The position numbers and the translations under genes were made by a program. The notes beneath the pieces are model-generated. The model was not told the origin of the DNA. It did no database searches and saw nothing but the letters and a program-made list of their open reading frames with translations. Shown in pieces: positions 22,606 to 34,674 of a stretch of DNA of 64,000 bases (position 1 is the first letter of the stretch; each line of letters begins with the position of its first letter). Source of the DNA: Nomia melanderi (lineage: Eukaryota > Arthropoda > Insecta > Hymenoptera > Halictidae); the NCBI RefSeq assembly GCF_051020985.1, contig NC_134999.1:25081160-25145159 (forward strand). Reading direction: 5' to 3'.

Positions 22606-23387
22606 ATTTCGCGACTTTTAATTAGCGTTGCGAAATAAATATTGCGGTTTGAAGTAGAGTTGCGAATGATATAATCGCGATTTCGATTACAATTGATTTT
22701 TATACTTGTTTTCTGATATTATTTTAGAATTAACTTCGCGTATGACAGGCACTGATCGCGTTTGAGTTTAATACTATTGAATATAAAGCTAGATTATGTT
22801 AACTAGCACGTAGTTGTCTTGATTTTGAGATAGCGTTGCGAAGAATTGAATAAACGGGTTTGATAGAATACTCTTTATTAAATATAACTCTCATTGATTA
22901 AAGTAGCGTTGCGATACCGATCTTCCGCGTTCTTCTTAGTGTCGCGACAATAATTTTTCGCGTTGTCTTAGAGTTGCGTTGTATAAAATGCTCAAAAGTA
23001 TGCTGGAACCATAAGAACCACAAAGCAGTTCGCATTACTGCGAACAGTGGTTCCTCGCAGCCGAATTGGCTGCCCCATGATCTTAAACGTAGCGTTGCGT
23101 ATAATGAAACTGGTGCACGCGAGTTATCCATTCCATATTAAATAAATTAGAGTTGCGATCGATACTGAAACCCCCGCGTTTTAATTTTATATTTCTAAAG
23201 TAGCGTTGCGATTAATTATACAGTTTTCGCGTTTCTTATTGAGACCTTTGCATATTTTATTAACGTGGCGAACAGTAATGCACCTCTCGCGTTTATTATT
23301 GAAATATTTGAACATTCTTTAAATTAGTGTTGCGAAAGAGATGGTCCACTCCCGCGATTTTTATAGCACGTGTAATAGAGAGTGGAC
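22606..23387 (+). repeat. Degenerate TAGCGTTGCGA ... TCGCG repeat domain, copy B
   Basis: The counterpart of 13,614-14,433, with about eleven units. The cores survive better than the spacers: near 22,623, 22,835, 22,905, 23,089, 23,202 and 23,330. Confidence 0.75.
23013..23073 (+). other. Stem-loop cluster H5/H6, copy B
   Basis: GAACCAC (23,015-23,021) pairs with GTGGTTC (23,047-23,053). The inner GTTCGCA and TGCGAAC form 7 Watson-Crick pairs around loop TTAC. GCAGCC-gaatt-GGCTGC follows at 23,057-23,073. The inner-stem changes relative to copy A (C to T, A to G in one arm) convert C-G to U-G and A-U to G-U, so pairing is kept in + strand RNA only. Confidence 0.5.
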
Positions 23388-23474
23388 AGTCCCATTTTTT
23401 TAACATCCCTCCTTATATTCATATCCCTGTAGAAGAATAAAATTTACTATCTAATACGTGAGTTTCTGTTGCAG

Positions 23475-23518
23475 AGAAGCTTGAGAGGAATATGAGATGC
23501 AATTGTATGGTGAAAATG
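23475..23518 (+). other. Predicted 44-nt exon, copy B
   Basis: Same length and same splice-site context as 14,522-14,565 despite several internal substitutions. Further downstream, 'agtttctgttgcag' at about 23,642-23,655 opens another possible exon ending near 'cgctcg|gtaaaaa' (about 23,750). Confidence 0.3.
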
Positions 23519-24070
23519 GTATCTTTATTAATTTTAATTTACTTTATTTAATCCTTGGTGCTTCTGTTTCAGGGAATATTAAGGTTTTAGGATTTAGGCT
23601 AAATTTCTTAAATTATATTCAGCTACTAATCGAGCAAGACAGTTTCTGTTGCAGAGTGGACTGAGGGGATTAGAAGATTCTACTTCTATGGGGGTAGAGC
23701 ATAGAAGCAACCCTTTAACGTGCAATCTTGCTGCTCGAAGAATACGCTCGGTAAAAAGTTCCTTTCCTTTTTCCCTCCATTTACTTTAATATCAGTATAA
23801 TTTTATTTTCAGCTTAATTTAATTGTACTTCTGATTTACATAACCTTAATCGTTTTGATGCAGACGGTAAAATGTGTTACTACACAAACCCTTCTGTACC
23901 TTTTAATTAACATCTACTTATTTCAGTTCCCACCATAATCAATTTATAATCTAATAGTAATCTAATGTTAGTTTGTCATCGATGTATTATTCATTTTCTC
24001 TTAATACAATTTTAATTTTGTGTTACTGTGGTTAATTTACAATTCCCTTGTTGCCATTTTACAAATATTT

Positions 24071-27000
24071 CAGAATAGACTCAAGAAAGAAGACAGCCGC
24101 CGAGGGCTTAGTATAACATTAAGAGCGATAGAATAAGTGCGATAAACATAAGTATTAGATTTAGAAAGGGAGGTCGGTGGAATTCAATGTCCACCCACCT
24201 CCCAGGGTCCCTGGCAGCAACCTCCACGTGGTGGACCTGGAAACTAGTAGCATCGCCGAAGAGTAGCTTCTATCGAGGGTGTTGCTAGGCCAATAGCTGC
24301 GAATTGTGTGAAATATGCCGAGTAGTTATTCTTTAGCTTCATTCTCACTCCGCTCGTTTCCATCTATCCGGTTCGCTTGACCATGTTTGCAAGTGCATCG
24401 GGCCGTGTGACGCCGGTCGGTCTGCAGTTCACGTACCTCGGTGTTCGGCCTCGCGAGTAAGATCATGACGGCCACACCGTGGGCCGGGTGGTGCTCGCGC
24501 CGACGACCCACGGCACTGCTCTTCCTAGGATCCTACTTCTTCGTAATCCGCCCCTAGTCCTGTGGCCTAGCCACAGGGCCGGGCGTTGGGAAGTTAACGG
24601 GCGCCTCTGAAGAGTACGTCGTCGTCCGCTGATCCGAAAGAGGACGAGCATCGTAACTCGGGACTGTGGTCTGGCCGGTTGATCGCGGTTTGCTCGCGTC
24701 ACCCTCCTTTTTCAATCAGAGACTTCTTCTCTGATTTCTCCAATCGCCGAATCCAGGACTTCTTCCTTGATTCGCTCCCTTCGCTTCTTGGTCCGATAAT
24801 TGCTCGGCATATCTGCGACCAGTGCGTAGTTTCGTGCGGCGAAACTAAGTTAGAATTAAGATTGTATCCCCTAACTTTGCTTTGCTGAATCAGAGACTTC
24901 TTCTCTGATTCGAATGACTGAATCAAGGACTTCTTCCTTGATTCTCTCCCTACACTGCGGTGATTGTACAATTAAAGCGACTGCGTTGCGACTGAACTGC
25001 GTTAGAATTAAGCGTGCGAAAGAAGACGTCGATCATCCGCCGTGGGATACTCCCTTATTTCAGACTCAAGAAAGAAGACAGCCGACGTGGGATTATTTTT
25101 AAGTGCGATACCGACGACTGCGTTTAGCATAAGGTTTAGAATAAGGAGGGAGGTCGGTGGAATTGTGTTTTCCACCCACCTCCCAGGGTCCCTGGCAGCA
25201 ACCTCCACGTGGTGGACCTGGAAACTAGTAGCATCGCCGAAGAGTAGCTTCTATCGAGGGTGTTGCTAGGCCAATAGCTGCGAATTGTGTGAAATATGCC
25301 GAGTAGTTATTCTTTAGCTTCATTCTCACTCCGCTCGTTTCCATCTATCCGGTTCGCTTGACCATGTTTGCAAGTGCATCGGGCCGTGTGACGCCGGTCG
25401 GTCTGCAGTTCACGTACCTCGGTGTTCGGCCTCGCGAGTAAGATCATGACGGCCACACCGTGGGCCGGGTGGTGCTCGCGCCGACGACCCACGGCACTGC
25501 TCTTCCTAGGATCCTACTTCTTCGTAATCCGCCCCTAGTCCTGTGGCCTAGCCACAGGGCCGGGCGTTGGGAAGTTAACGGGCGCCTCTGAAGAGTACGT
25601 CGTCGTCCGCTGATCCGAAAGAGGACGAGCATCGTAACTCGGGACTGTGGTCTGGCCGGTTGATCGCGGTTTGCTCGCGTCACCCTCCTTTTTCAATCAG
25701 AGACTTCTTCTCTGATTTCTCCAATCGCCGAATCCAGGACTTCTTCCTTGATTCGCTCCCTTCGCTTCTTGGTCCGATAATTGCTCGGCATATCTGCGAC
25801 CAGTGCGTAGTTTCGTGCGGCGAAACTAAGTTAGAATTAAGATTGTATCCCCTAACTTTGCTTTGCTGAATCAGAGACTTCTTCTCTGATTCGAATGACT
25901 GAATCAAGGACTTCTTCCTTGATTCTCTCCCTACACTGCGGTGATTGTACAATTAAAGCGACTGCGTTGCGACTGAACTGCGTTAGAATTAAGCGTGCGA
26001 AAGAAGACGTCGATCATCCGCCGTGGGATACTCCCTTATTTCAGACTCAAGAAAGAAGACAGCCGACGTGGGATTATTTTTAAGTGCGATACCGACGACT
26101 GCGTTTAGCATAAGGTTTAGAATAAGGAGGGAGGTCGGTGGAATTGTGTATTCCACCCACCTCCCAGGGTCCCTGGCAGCAACCTCCACGTGGTGGACCT
26201 GGAAACTAGTAGCATCGCCGAAGAGTAGCTTCTATCGAGGGTGTTGCTAGGCCAATAGCTGCGAATTGTGTGAAATATGCCGAGTAGTTATTCTTTAGCT
26301 TCATTCTCACTCCGCTCGTTTCCATCTATCCGGTTCGCTTGACCATGTTTGCAAGTGCATCGGGCCGTGTGACGCCGGTCGGTCTGCAGTTCACGTACCT
26401 CGGTGTTCGGCCTCGCGAGTAAGATCATGACGGCCACACCGTGGGCCGGGTGGTGCTCGCGCCGACGACCCACGGCACTGCTCTTCCTAGGATCCTACTT
26501 CTTCGTAATCCGCCCCTAGTCCTGTGGCCTAGCCACAGGGCCGGGCGTTGGGAAGTTAACGGGCGCCTCTGAAGAGTACGTCGTCGTCCGCTGATCCGAA
26601 AGAGGACGAGCATCGTAACTCGGGACTGTGGTCTGGCCGGTTGATCGCGGTTTGCTCGCGTCACCCTCCTTTTTCAATCAGAGACTTCTTCTCTGATTTC
26701 TCCAATCGCCGAATCCAGGACTTCTTCCTTGATTCGCTCCCTTCGCTTCTTGGTCCGATAATTGCTCGGCATATCTGCGACCAGTGCGTAGTTTCGTGCG
26801 GCGAAACTAAGTTAGAATTAAGATTGTATCCCCTAACTTTGCTTTGCTGAATCAGAGACTTCTTCTCTGATTCGAATGACTGAATCAAGGACTTCTTCCT
26901 TGATTCTCTCCCTACACTGCGATGATTGTACAATTAAAGCGAAGCGTTGCGACTGAACTGCGTTAGAATTAAGCGTGCGAAAGAAGACGTCGATCATCCG

Positions 27001-28120
27001 CCGTGGGATACTCCCTTATTTCAGACTCAAGAAAGAAGACAGCCGACGTGGGATTATTTTTAAGTGCGATACCGACGACTGCGTTTAGCATAAGGTTTAG
27101 AATAAGGAGGGAGGTCGGTGGAATTGTGTTTTCCACCCACCTCCCAGGGTCCCTGGCAGCAACCTCCACGTGGTGGACCTGGAAACTAGTAGCATCGCCG
27201 AAGAGTAGCTTCTATCGAGGGTGTTGCTAGGCCAATAGCTGCGAATTGTGTGAAATATGCCGAGTAGTTATTCTTTAGCTTCATTCTCACTCCGCTCGTT
27301 TCCATCTATCCGGTTCGCTTGACCATGTTTGCAAGTGCATCGGGCCGTGTGACGCCGGTCGGTCTGCAGTTCACGTACCTCGGTGTTCGGCCTCGCGAGT
27401 AAGATCATGACGGCCACACCGTGGGCCGGGTGGTGCTCGCGCCGACGACCCACGGCACTGCTCTTCCTAGGATCCTACTTCTTCGTAATCCGCCCCTAGT
27501 CCTGTGGCCTAGCCACAGGGCCGGGCGTTGGGAAGTTAACGGGCGCCTCTGAAGAGTACGTCGTCGTCCGCTGATCCGAAAGAGGACGAGCATCGTAACT
27601 CGGGACTGTGGTCTGGCCGGTTGATCGCGGTTTGCTCGCGTCACCCTCCTTTTTCAATCAGAGACTTCTTCTCTGATTTCTCCAATCGCCGAATCCAGGA
27701 CTTCTTCCTTGATTCGCTCCCTTCGCTTCTTGGTCCGATAATTGCTCGGCATATCTGCGACCAGTGCGTAGTTTCGTGCGGCGAAACTAAGTTAGAATTA
27801 AGATTGTATCCCCTAACTTTGCTTTGCTGAATCAGAGACTTCTTCTCTGATTCGAATGACTGAATCAAGGACTTCTTCCTTGATTCTCTCCCTACACTGC
27901 GATGATTGTACAATTAAAGCGAAGCGTTGCGACTGAACTGCGTTAGAATTAAGCGTGCGAAAGAAGACGTCGATCATCCGCCGTGGTGTACTCCATTATT
28001 TCAGACTCAAGAAAGAAGACAGCCGCCGCGGGATTATTCTTAAGTGCGATACTGATCACTGCGTTTAAAATAAGGTTTAGAATAAGAACGGGAGGTGGGT
28101 GGAATTGAATTTCCACCCAC
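24071..28120 (+). repeat. 980-bp tandem repeat, four full units plus a partial
   Basis: 'actcaagaaagaagacagccg' recurs at 24,071, 25,060, 26,041, 27,021 and 28,001. The units at 25,060, 26,041 and 27,021 differ at only a handful of positions (such as gtgttttcc/gtgtattcc and actgcgttg/aagcgttg); the first is more diverged at its start. Each unit has the 15-bp-stem hairpin, a CCACGTGG palindrome, a GC-rich middle with an 8-bp stem (CCTGTGGC/GCCACAGG, 24,559-24,577) and two hairpin I/II pairs. Partial copies sit at 9,787-10,985 and 14,943-15,301. The 60-90-codon frames are conserved only because the DNA is, and match nothing I recognise. Confidence 0.97.
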
Positions 28121-28320
28121 AATTAATAATTTATAACTAATTAGCGATTATCCAGTGAGTTGGCTGCGTCGGTAAGAATGGTCATTTGTGGTGCCATCTA
28201 GCCGCCGAAAATCGGTACTAATTGATCAGAAGTTTCAGCGTTCTCCCGATAGATGGCACTACTTGTTCTCACGTGATTCAGTGGATCTCTCCGAAAATCG
28301 CTAATAACTTATTAATTACT
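28121..28320. mobile_element. Foldback MITE (about 200 bp)
   Basis: The two ends are imperfect inverted copies: 'taactaattagcgatt' near the left, 'aatcgctaataactta' near the right, with a perfect GTGCCATCT/AGATGGCAC internal pair. It joins the last 980-bp unit in the middle of the type S hairpin 3' arm (...CCACCCAC then AATTAATAA), so it marks the array's right edge. No ORF. Family unknown. Confidence 0.7.
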
Positions 28321-29181
28321 GCTCGAATCCTGTTGAAACTGTTACGGAATATTCCCGAGGGTCGAGCCTAATTTCTGCGATAATAAATATTCTCAATATT
28401 TATGATTAACTTATAAAATTCACTAGTTTTTGGTCGTGATATATGGTGTCGACCAACTTGTTGGAGGGCTTGTTTCTACCTGAATATTTACAAAAAGCAT
28501 ATCATGGACATGAACAAAGGAATTTAAGTTGTATAGTTGTACGATTTAAAACAACAAAAGGAATTTTACTTTTATTTTTTCTTGAACTAGGAGCTGATAA
28601 TACCGACTCGTTGGCTACAATTTATAAACGTGATATTCTATTTTTTTTTCTTTTTTGCAAATAGTCAGTTTGTAATTCAGGATACTTAATAAAGAAACAA
28701 GTTACACTGAGTGAATTCCATAAGTCCTGTCAGCCTGCAGGACGAAACTAACCCCTGTTTGCGAAGGAGCTCACTTTTCTCTCTACTTTCTCGTTATTGA
28801 GACGTTCTGTGGTGTTTGCGCAGTTGTGGACATTGTGCCTGTTGTGGATTCATTCGGTTTTGTGGAACAGTGTATAAGTTTTATTGCACTGTATTGGAGA
28901 ATGTTGAACTAGAAGTATACCTAGGCTATAAAGGTGTTTCGACTGTGATGGCATTGTTTGTACATTATATCAGAGTGTTTGGTGGCGAGAGGTACAGGCG
29001 AAGCAATGTTTAAAAGATGCGAGAAAAGGGGAAAAGAGAGGAAAAAAAATGGAAAAAAGTGGAGAAGAAATGAGAAAAAGAAAGGAAAAAAAAGAAGGCT
29101 GAAATATCTAGTTTGTTGTGGAGTTGTCACAAGGAAATGAATCCAGATGTGTGCAAGCGTCCAGGGATACACAAGCTTGTA
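28321..29181. other. Gene-poor AT-rich stretch
   Basis: Scattered short frames (the longest 73 codons from 28,443, Phe-rich at its end) without recognisable domains. Nothing I can support as a gene. Confidence 0.5.

Positions 29182-29254
<73 letters not shown>
29182..29254. repeat. (TAG)n microsatellite
   Basis: About 24 perfect TAG repeats, followed by a T run at 29,279-29,302. The long polySer and polyLeu readings here are artefacts of the repeat. Confidence 0.98.
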
Positions 29255-29302
29255 TTCAGCATAGTATTGTATAGTAAATTTTTTTTTTTTTTTTTTTTTT
29301 TT

Positions 29303-31971
29303 AAGTACCAGCGGCGTGTCTGTTTTATTTTGGGCCATATCTCCTGTTTTGTTGGGTTTATCCGGCCCATGTTTGGGGACATTGGAGCCTGTGACTGGAC
29401 GTACATTTTGCATACAGAGTTATTACCGTACCTATACCGGTTTATGAGATATCCTCAATTGAACGCAAAATATGGCATCTCTGTATCTCCATTTCTAGTG
29501 GACAGATTTGAATGAAATTTGGAGGGATGACAGACCTCGATATTGGAAGGGAAATATATGGGAGACAAGATTATAGCTTTCACAATTTTCGAAATATTTG
29601 GAAAATTAAAATTTTGAACGAAGTCTCAAATTTCGAAGAAATTCGGATATGTTATAGACCTCGAAAATCCAAGAATTTTGAGTTCACGGATGATATGTCT
29701 GAATTGAATATTTTCCGAGATATTTGAGATCAAAGTTTAGGGGTTAGGGCTGGAATATTTCGGGTACTTTTAAGGGTTATGCCTGAATATTTAGGGTATT
29801 CCTAAGGGTTATGTCTGAATAGTACCGCAATTATTTGGTTAGGTCTTGGTTAGGTGGTTCCGTATTTCAGTTTCTGGAGGTAGATTATCCTTCTTCCTAT
29901 TTTCCTTCTTCACTTCCTTATCAACATTCAAAAAGATCTCCGCATCACTTAGAGAGGTTTCCCCCAGATGTCTTGCACTTGCGTAGGGGCCTCCTTTCTC
30001 GCTTTAGCTTCCGCTGCCTTTTTCTTCCGGGCCTTCCTTACTGCCGGAGGTACAGAAAAGTCCTCAGACGAACACGACGTCCAACCGGCGTATGTGCCAC
30101 TTTCTATTACAAGAGCCTTAGCCTTGGCCATCCTTGCTTTTATATCTGATGATCTTAAGAAATTTTGAGAAATCCTTTAAATTCCTCAGAAATCCTCGAG
30201 AGGTTCTTAGGGATAACGAAGAGTTTTCAGAGTCTCGGGAGATCTATGGAAGACTTCTATGTAACTTGTCCCTTATCCCTTAGGAATTTCAAACAGCTTT
30301 CAATCCTTTGTCGTAGAATGATGAATGAGACGTGTAGTGAAGTCTCAATTTAATGTAATTCAATGTTATTCATTGTAGATAGGCTTGGGTTAGCTTTGTT
30401 TAATACAAATCAGTGTTATTAATAATAATGCATTAATCTTTTATTTCAACCCATACATAATTCTTATAATTAATTAATAACGAAATACATGAAATAAGGG
30501 GTTAAATGGTGCCTGTGGATGTCATCCTTATGATCATCTTAACTCGAAATCTCTAGAAGTCTTTTTTAAGGTCGGAAACTGGAATGAAGAATTTTTCGCA
30601 GTGTGAGCTGTATTTATTGTAAGGGTTGTAGTTCAACAGACGTGGCTACATCGGCATTCCATAATTGTCTAATGCCATGAACGTGTCGCTCGATCTGTTC
30701 ACAGTTCTGAACCGAAAGCTGATCTTAACCGAACTTTCTTGAACATTCTTCTATATTCCAGGCCTTTCTCGCAATTTCGCTTTCCGATACTGAAGCTCTT
30801 TGAACTTGCCGCTTTTGAACGTTGATACGACGTGTCGTGGTCAACAGTTATCTTTACTCTGAGTTCATACTTGCACATATTCACATTACCTTTACGCTAC
30901 GTTCATACTTGTCTATCTTCACACCATGTTCACACTTGCCTTCGTAATTATGTAGTTTTCGCGCGTCTATTGAAATTTGTTCATATGCTCATACAGTTAT
31001 TATTTTAAGGAGCCACTAAGTGTAGAATGCATTACAGATAATTGAAACAGCATTATATTAAGAGTCGTTTAAATTATTGATGCATGCTTAAATTTAAACT
31101 AACGTTTAAAACTTTCTTAAAGAAATGACTGAAAATTAATGCCTTCTGTAGCAATATACGTTATACATCGATATATTAGAGAATAACGAATCATTTTCAT
31201 CACGTATCAAAATTTAACCAACTATTTGACGTAATTTTCTGTATCTGGAGTTTGTTTAGTACTATATCTTTTCTCACTATGTCAGATTTTTGCAAAAAGA
31301 TTTAGCAACATTTTACCGTTTTTTATATTTTTTAGGGGTAAAGTTTTGGAGTATTTATTTACAAAAATGGAAAATTCCTGCAATAATATTTCACATAGTT
31401 CTTTAATCAACTCACCTACATAAGAATTCAAGAAGCAATCTTGAATTTCTGGGTCAATGAAACAGTTTAATAAAGGTGATTAATCTATTTTTATCTATTA
31501 TTTACGATGACGGTTTATTTCCCTTTTCAGTGATTTCAATGACATTATATATTTTCATTATTTTTATCCATTTTATACAAAGTTAGCGTGCAATGGTAAT
31601 ATAGAGTTAGCGTTGAACGATGCGTTGCTATATAGATGGCAATAATACATTTTTCGTGGTACGTATATCTTCGGAGTAAGACTAATTATCTTATGGGACT
31701 TTCTGTTCAGTAATCTGAAATACCGATTGTGGAAAGAGCAGACGTTTTAACATGCCCTCTATGATTAAAAGTTGGCGGTTTAAGAATTACATTCGAACCG
31801 ATGGTAGAAGTTGGCAAAATTGACAAATGTAAAGAAATTTGTTTACGAGATAGAAACATACATGCGTGCACGTAGCATATATATGAGATCTCATAGAGAC
31901 AAAATAAATTACACACGTTTTCGAATTACTGATACTTTATTTGTACAGGGTCATTAAGAAAAATTAATTAA
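29303..31971. other. Gene-poor stretch with possible old repeat DNA
   Basis: 29,303-29,520 ('gggccatatctcctgttttg', 'ttgaatgaaatttggaggg') reads like an old interspersed element. A 60-codon minus-strand ATG frame at 29,949-30,131 is Lys/Ala-rich (PPAVRKARKKKAAEAKARKE) and may be an element fragment, but no domain is recognisable. Scattered TTAGG words near 29,740-29,850 are not tandem. The remainder is AT-rich with nothing supportable. Confidence 0.4.
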
Positions 31972-32196
31972 TTAACACTAAAACTACCAGACAATCAAAA
32001 TCACCCATTCCTGATTTCTTCATATTGCAATTATTAAAAAGACAACAGATGTTCCTCTGAGAAATTATTAAAGAAATTGATTTAACGATACGCGAACTAA
32101 ATTATAAATCAATTAAAGTCTGAATAGCTGCACTCTTGAAGTTTCTATAGAGGAATTTTAAAAAGTCAGTTTAAGTGCTTGATAGTTTAGTATTAA
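31972..32196. mobile_element. TTAA-flanked MITE (CACTAAAACTACC ends)
   Basis: Left end TTAACACTAAAACTACCAG; right end, reverse-complemented, TTAATACTAAACTATCAAG. TTAA on both sides fits the piggyBac type of target duplication. About 225 bp, no transposase. The ends resemble those at 58,379 and 60,778. Confidence 0.5.
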
Positions 32197-32729
32197 ATAA
32201 AGATATTCTGCTAGAGATTACATCCACTGCTTTATAGATGTCATCACTGTATAATGCTATTATTTCCTTCAGCAATGGAAATTCCAGACTCGCCCCGACG
32301 ACGACCGAGTGCACATCGATCGATCCTGTGTTATTACATCGATTACTGCATCAGAATAACGAAACTGCAGGGTCAGCGAAAATAAGAGAAAATGTATTTT
32401 GACTTCAACAGAGTAGGCAAGTCTATCGTCGAAGTTGGTAAAATCCACGCCATCCTGCCGCAAGATTTTATTGAACAATGATGACCCTACATCCTTCTTT
32501 GATGCAGGCTTAACAGTCTACATTTCGGTTCACAGGCTTAAGAAACGGGGAATCGAGAAGTATTTCTCTTGATCTTGATACTCAGAAATTCAATAATCTC
32601 GCCGATTCACCATACAGAATCCTCTCGGCACAGAAACTAAACAGAAGAAATATGACTCAACAACAGAACAAACTGTATGAATATCTTCAGAAACCGTTGT
32701 GCTCATCTTCGTTGTACTACGATGCCTGA

Positions 32730-33531
32730 AAAAATAAAACTTTATAGGTTACCCCCTTTGTAGAGAGGGTGAGGATTTGCAAAAATTGTAGAAAATCTCT
32801 ACCACAAAGTGCAGAAGGCGCACTATCTGCTCCTCGTGTGGTGAAAAAACAGAGAACAACCCACACAGCTGCAGCATCAAACGAGCCACCTGCCTCCACT
32901 GTAATGGGAGCCATCCCATATTTCACAGCGAATGCGAGAAAATGATCTTTAACCTGAAAATTAATCGCACATTAGCCTACTCTGACTGCAGCATACATGC
33001 ATGAGGCCATGACTTTGGCACGAAAAAAAACTGGACCTCAACGTGCAGTCAAAAAATTCACGTACCCACAAACGTCTCATTTCTACATCTTCCCAATCTA
33101 ACAATGCGAATTTTCCACAACTGCCAGTTTCAGCTATAAACAAGGAATATCACTTAAAGACCATTGGAGGCATCTCTCAGAACAAATAGATAATCATCAA
33201 CCAATGGCAAGCCAAGTTTTCGAAACTTATTCCATAAGAGCAGGAACCTCTACATTAACAATAACAAAAAGAGCCTCCGAACAAACAATTAAGGACCAAC
33301 CCACACACAACACAAAAACAAAGACAACAGGTAATACTAGTAAAACACATACAAACAATATCGACGTCAGATTTCGCGCATTCTCTATCGCAAAAACGGA
33401 CCGCAAGTTTTGCAAGGGTGGCGGAGTAAACCTTGACGGCGGAGTAAAAAATGACATTACATGGACATTAAATAACATCTGCATGCTGCCTAATACCAAT
33501 ATGTACTCGATAGCTGTCAACATTGCTCTTG
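32730..33531 (+). pseudogene. Broken non-LTR retrotransposon ORF1-like fragment with zinc knuckles
   Basis: The frame 32,813-33,004 contains CSSCGEKTENNPHSC and CLHCNGSHPIFHSEC, the spacing of Cys/His knuckles in the gag-like ORF1 of Jockey/R1/I-type elements. An additional CKNC in another frame just upstream (about 32,780) suggests a frameshift. The frame ends at TGA 33,002-33,004; downstream sequence to about 33,531 (including the 33,204-33,587 frame) may be linker or the start of ORF2, but I cannot confirm it. The copy is dead. It precedes the endonuclease fragment in the expected order. Confidence 0.6.
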
Positions 33532-34105
33532 CCCCAGGGGCCGTGTGGCGATCACGGTTCGGGAAGTGGCGATCCCGGGGTCCTTAGCTAGGATCTAACC
33601 AACCCTTGGTGTGGACGAGATACCTTGATATGGCAGGCACAGCTTATTCATGTATGTAAGAAGCCGGACAGGTCCTACCAATAGACCTGCGATTGGATTG
33701 GTACTACGGGCGCTCCGGTTGCCCACGAGGGCGCACGAAGGGTGCTGAGTCCCCTTGTCCCCTCGCAGAGAGCGTACCATGGGTGCTTGTCCCCGGGTCC
33801 TCTCGGCCGGTGCAATTGGTGTTGGATTCGTAGTGGCAGTGGTTGAAACCTACATGCTGGGCAGAGACCTTTCGAGGGTCTCGGCGCGTGAGCAGCGTCC
33901 CACCTGCTCCTGGACCAGACAGGAAATCTGGTAGAGTTTTTGGAAAGGTAACTCGGCGCTACCAACAGTCTACTTCCATGGGACTCGTCATCCCCGGGAA
34001 GCAACGCTGGTAAGGCTACGGCCTCAGCTGATTGAGCTTAATCTCAATCCCTCGCCCATGGGGGCTCTCCTTGGTAAGCCGTCACGGCAGGTACTTGGAG
34101 AATAA
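33532..34105. other. GC-rich block inside the retrotransposon fragment
   Basis: About 570 bp far more GC-rich than its surroundings, from 'ggggccgtgtggcgatcacgg' to 'cacggcaggtacttgg'. It separates the zinc-knuckle region from the endonuclease region. It may be an inserted fragment of another element (for example a GC-rich 5' UTR). The minus-strand frames of 61 and 109 codons resemble nothing I know. Confidence 0.5.
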
Positions 34106-34119
34106 TCTGGGTTCCCTAT

Positions 34120-34485
34120 GTCATCATTGCTCTAGAAGAGACTTGTCTTACGGTATTTATCTGCTACAGAGCACCTACCACTTACATTCAACAAGATAAA
34201 TGGAACATACCCCTGCAGAAATTGCAACAAGAAGAGCAGTTCCTGCTTGTAGACTTTAACCTCCACCACATCGCTTGGAACTGTATTCACATTTCACATC
34301 AGGGCGAAAAATTTCTCCAAGCCCTCCGAAATAATGATTACGCGGTACTCAACCACAACTCTTCATCTATTATAACTACAACCATCCTGACAATAACCTC
34401 GATCTTATTATACGACTGTTGCACTGAAATGCGCTCGTTCGCGACATTATGTATAACCAGCGATAAAGTTAACATTTATTTATAA
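34120..34485 (+). pseudogene. Broken non-LTR retrotransposon endonuclease (EEP) fragment
   Basis: The open frame contains LTVFICYRAP and, about 27 residues later, FLLVDFNLHHIAWNC, matching the conserved (G)DFNxHHxxW block of apurinic-like endonuclease domains in Jockey/R1/I-clade elements. The catalytic Asp-Phe-Asn is present, but the usual Gly before it is Val. LNHNSS follows, and HPDNNLDLII (the expected SxxDL block) is read only after a +1 shift near 34,380, so the copy is frameshifted. No reverse transcriptase is seen downstream; the copy is truncated. Confidence 0.75.
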
Positions 34486-34674
34486 CTGTACAACTGTTCG
34501 TTCACGATTTACATGTTTAGTTTTCGGGAGCTTCCTTTACTGTGGTTGAAAGACACAACCATGTATAAGTAACCTACATCTAAGTAAGTTAACCTATAAG
34601 CAACACTATGTAACGATACCAATAACCCTTCCACATTTTCACTGATAGTACCTAACAACTGTAACTAAATGGAA

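Larger units (their letters stand above)
15303..24425 (+). repeat. Tandem segmental duplication, copy B (about 9.1 kb, minisatellite-expanded)
   Basis: Collinear with copy A, but the single 'cttcgaccttataagg' unit of A is here a 28-unit minisatellite (15,303-20,230), which accounts for nearly all the extra length. After the array the order is as in A: linker, hairpin 21,436-21,502, conserved module 22,032-22,612, TAGCGTTGCGA domain 22,606-23,387, predicted short exons, then the start of the 980-bp array. Confidence 0.9.

Noticed and set aside
24326..27913. Small proteins of 61-90 residues in each 980-bp unit
   Set aside because: Identical only because the DNA units are; the frames overlap on both strands, run through the hairpins, and match no family I recognise.
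29740..29860. Interstitial telomere (TTAGG)n
   Set aside because: TTAGG words occur but are scattered and not in tandem.
29949..30131. Lys/Ala-rich 60-codon ATG frame on the minus strand
   Set aside because: Possibly a transposon ORF fragment, but too short and unrecognisable to call.
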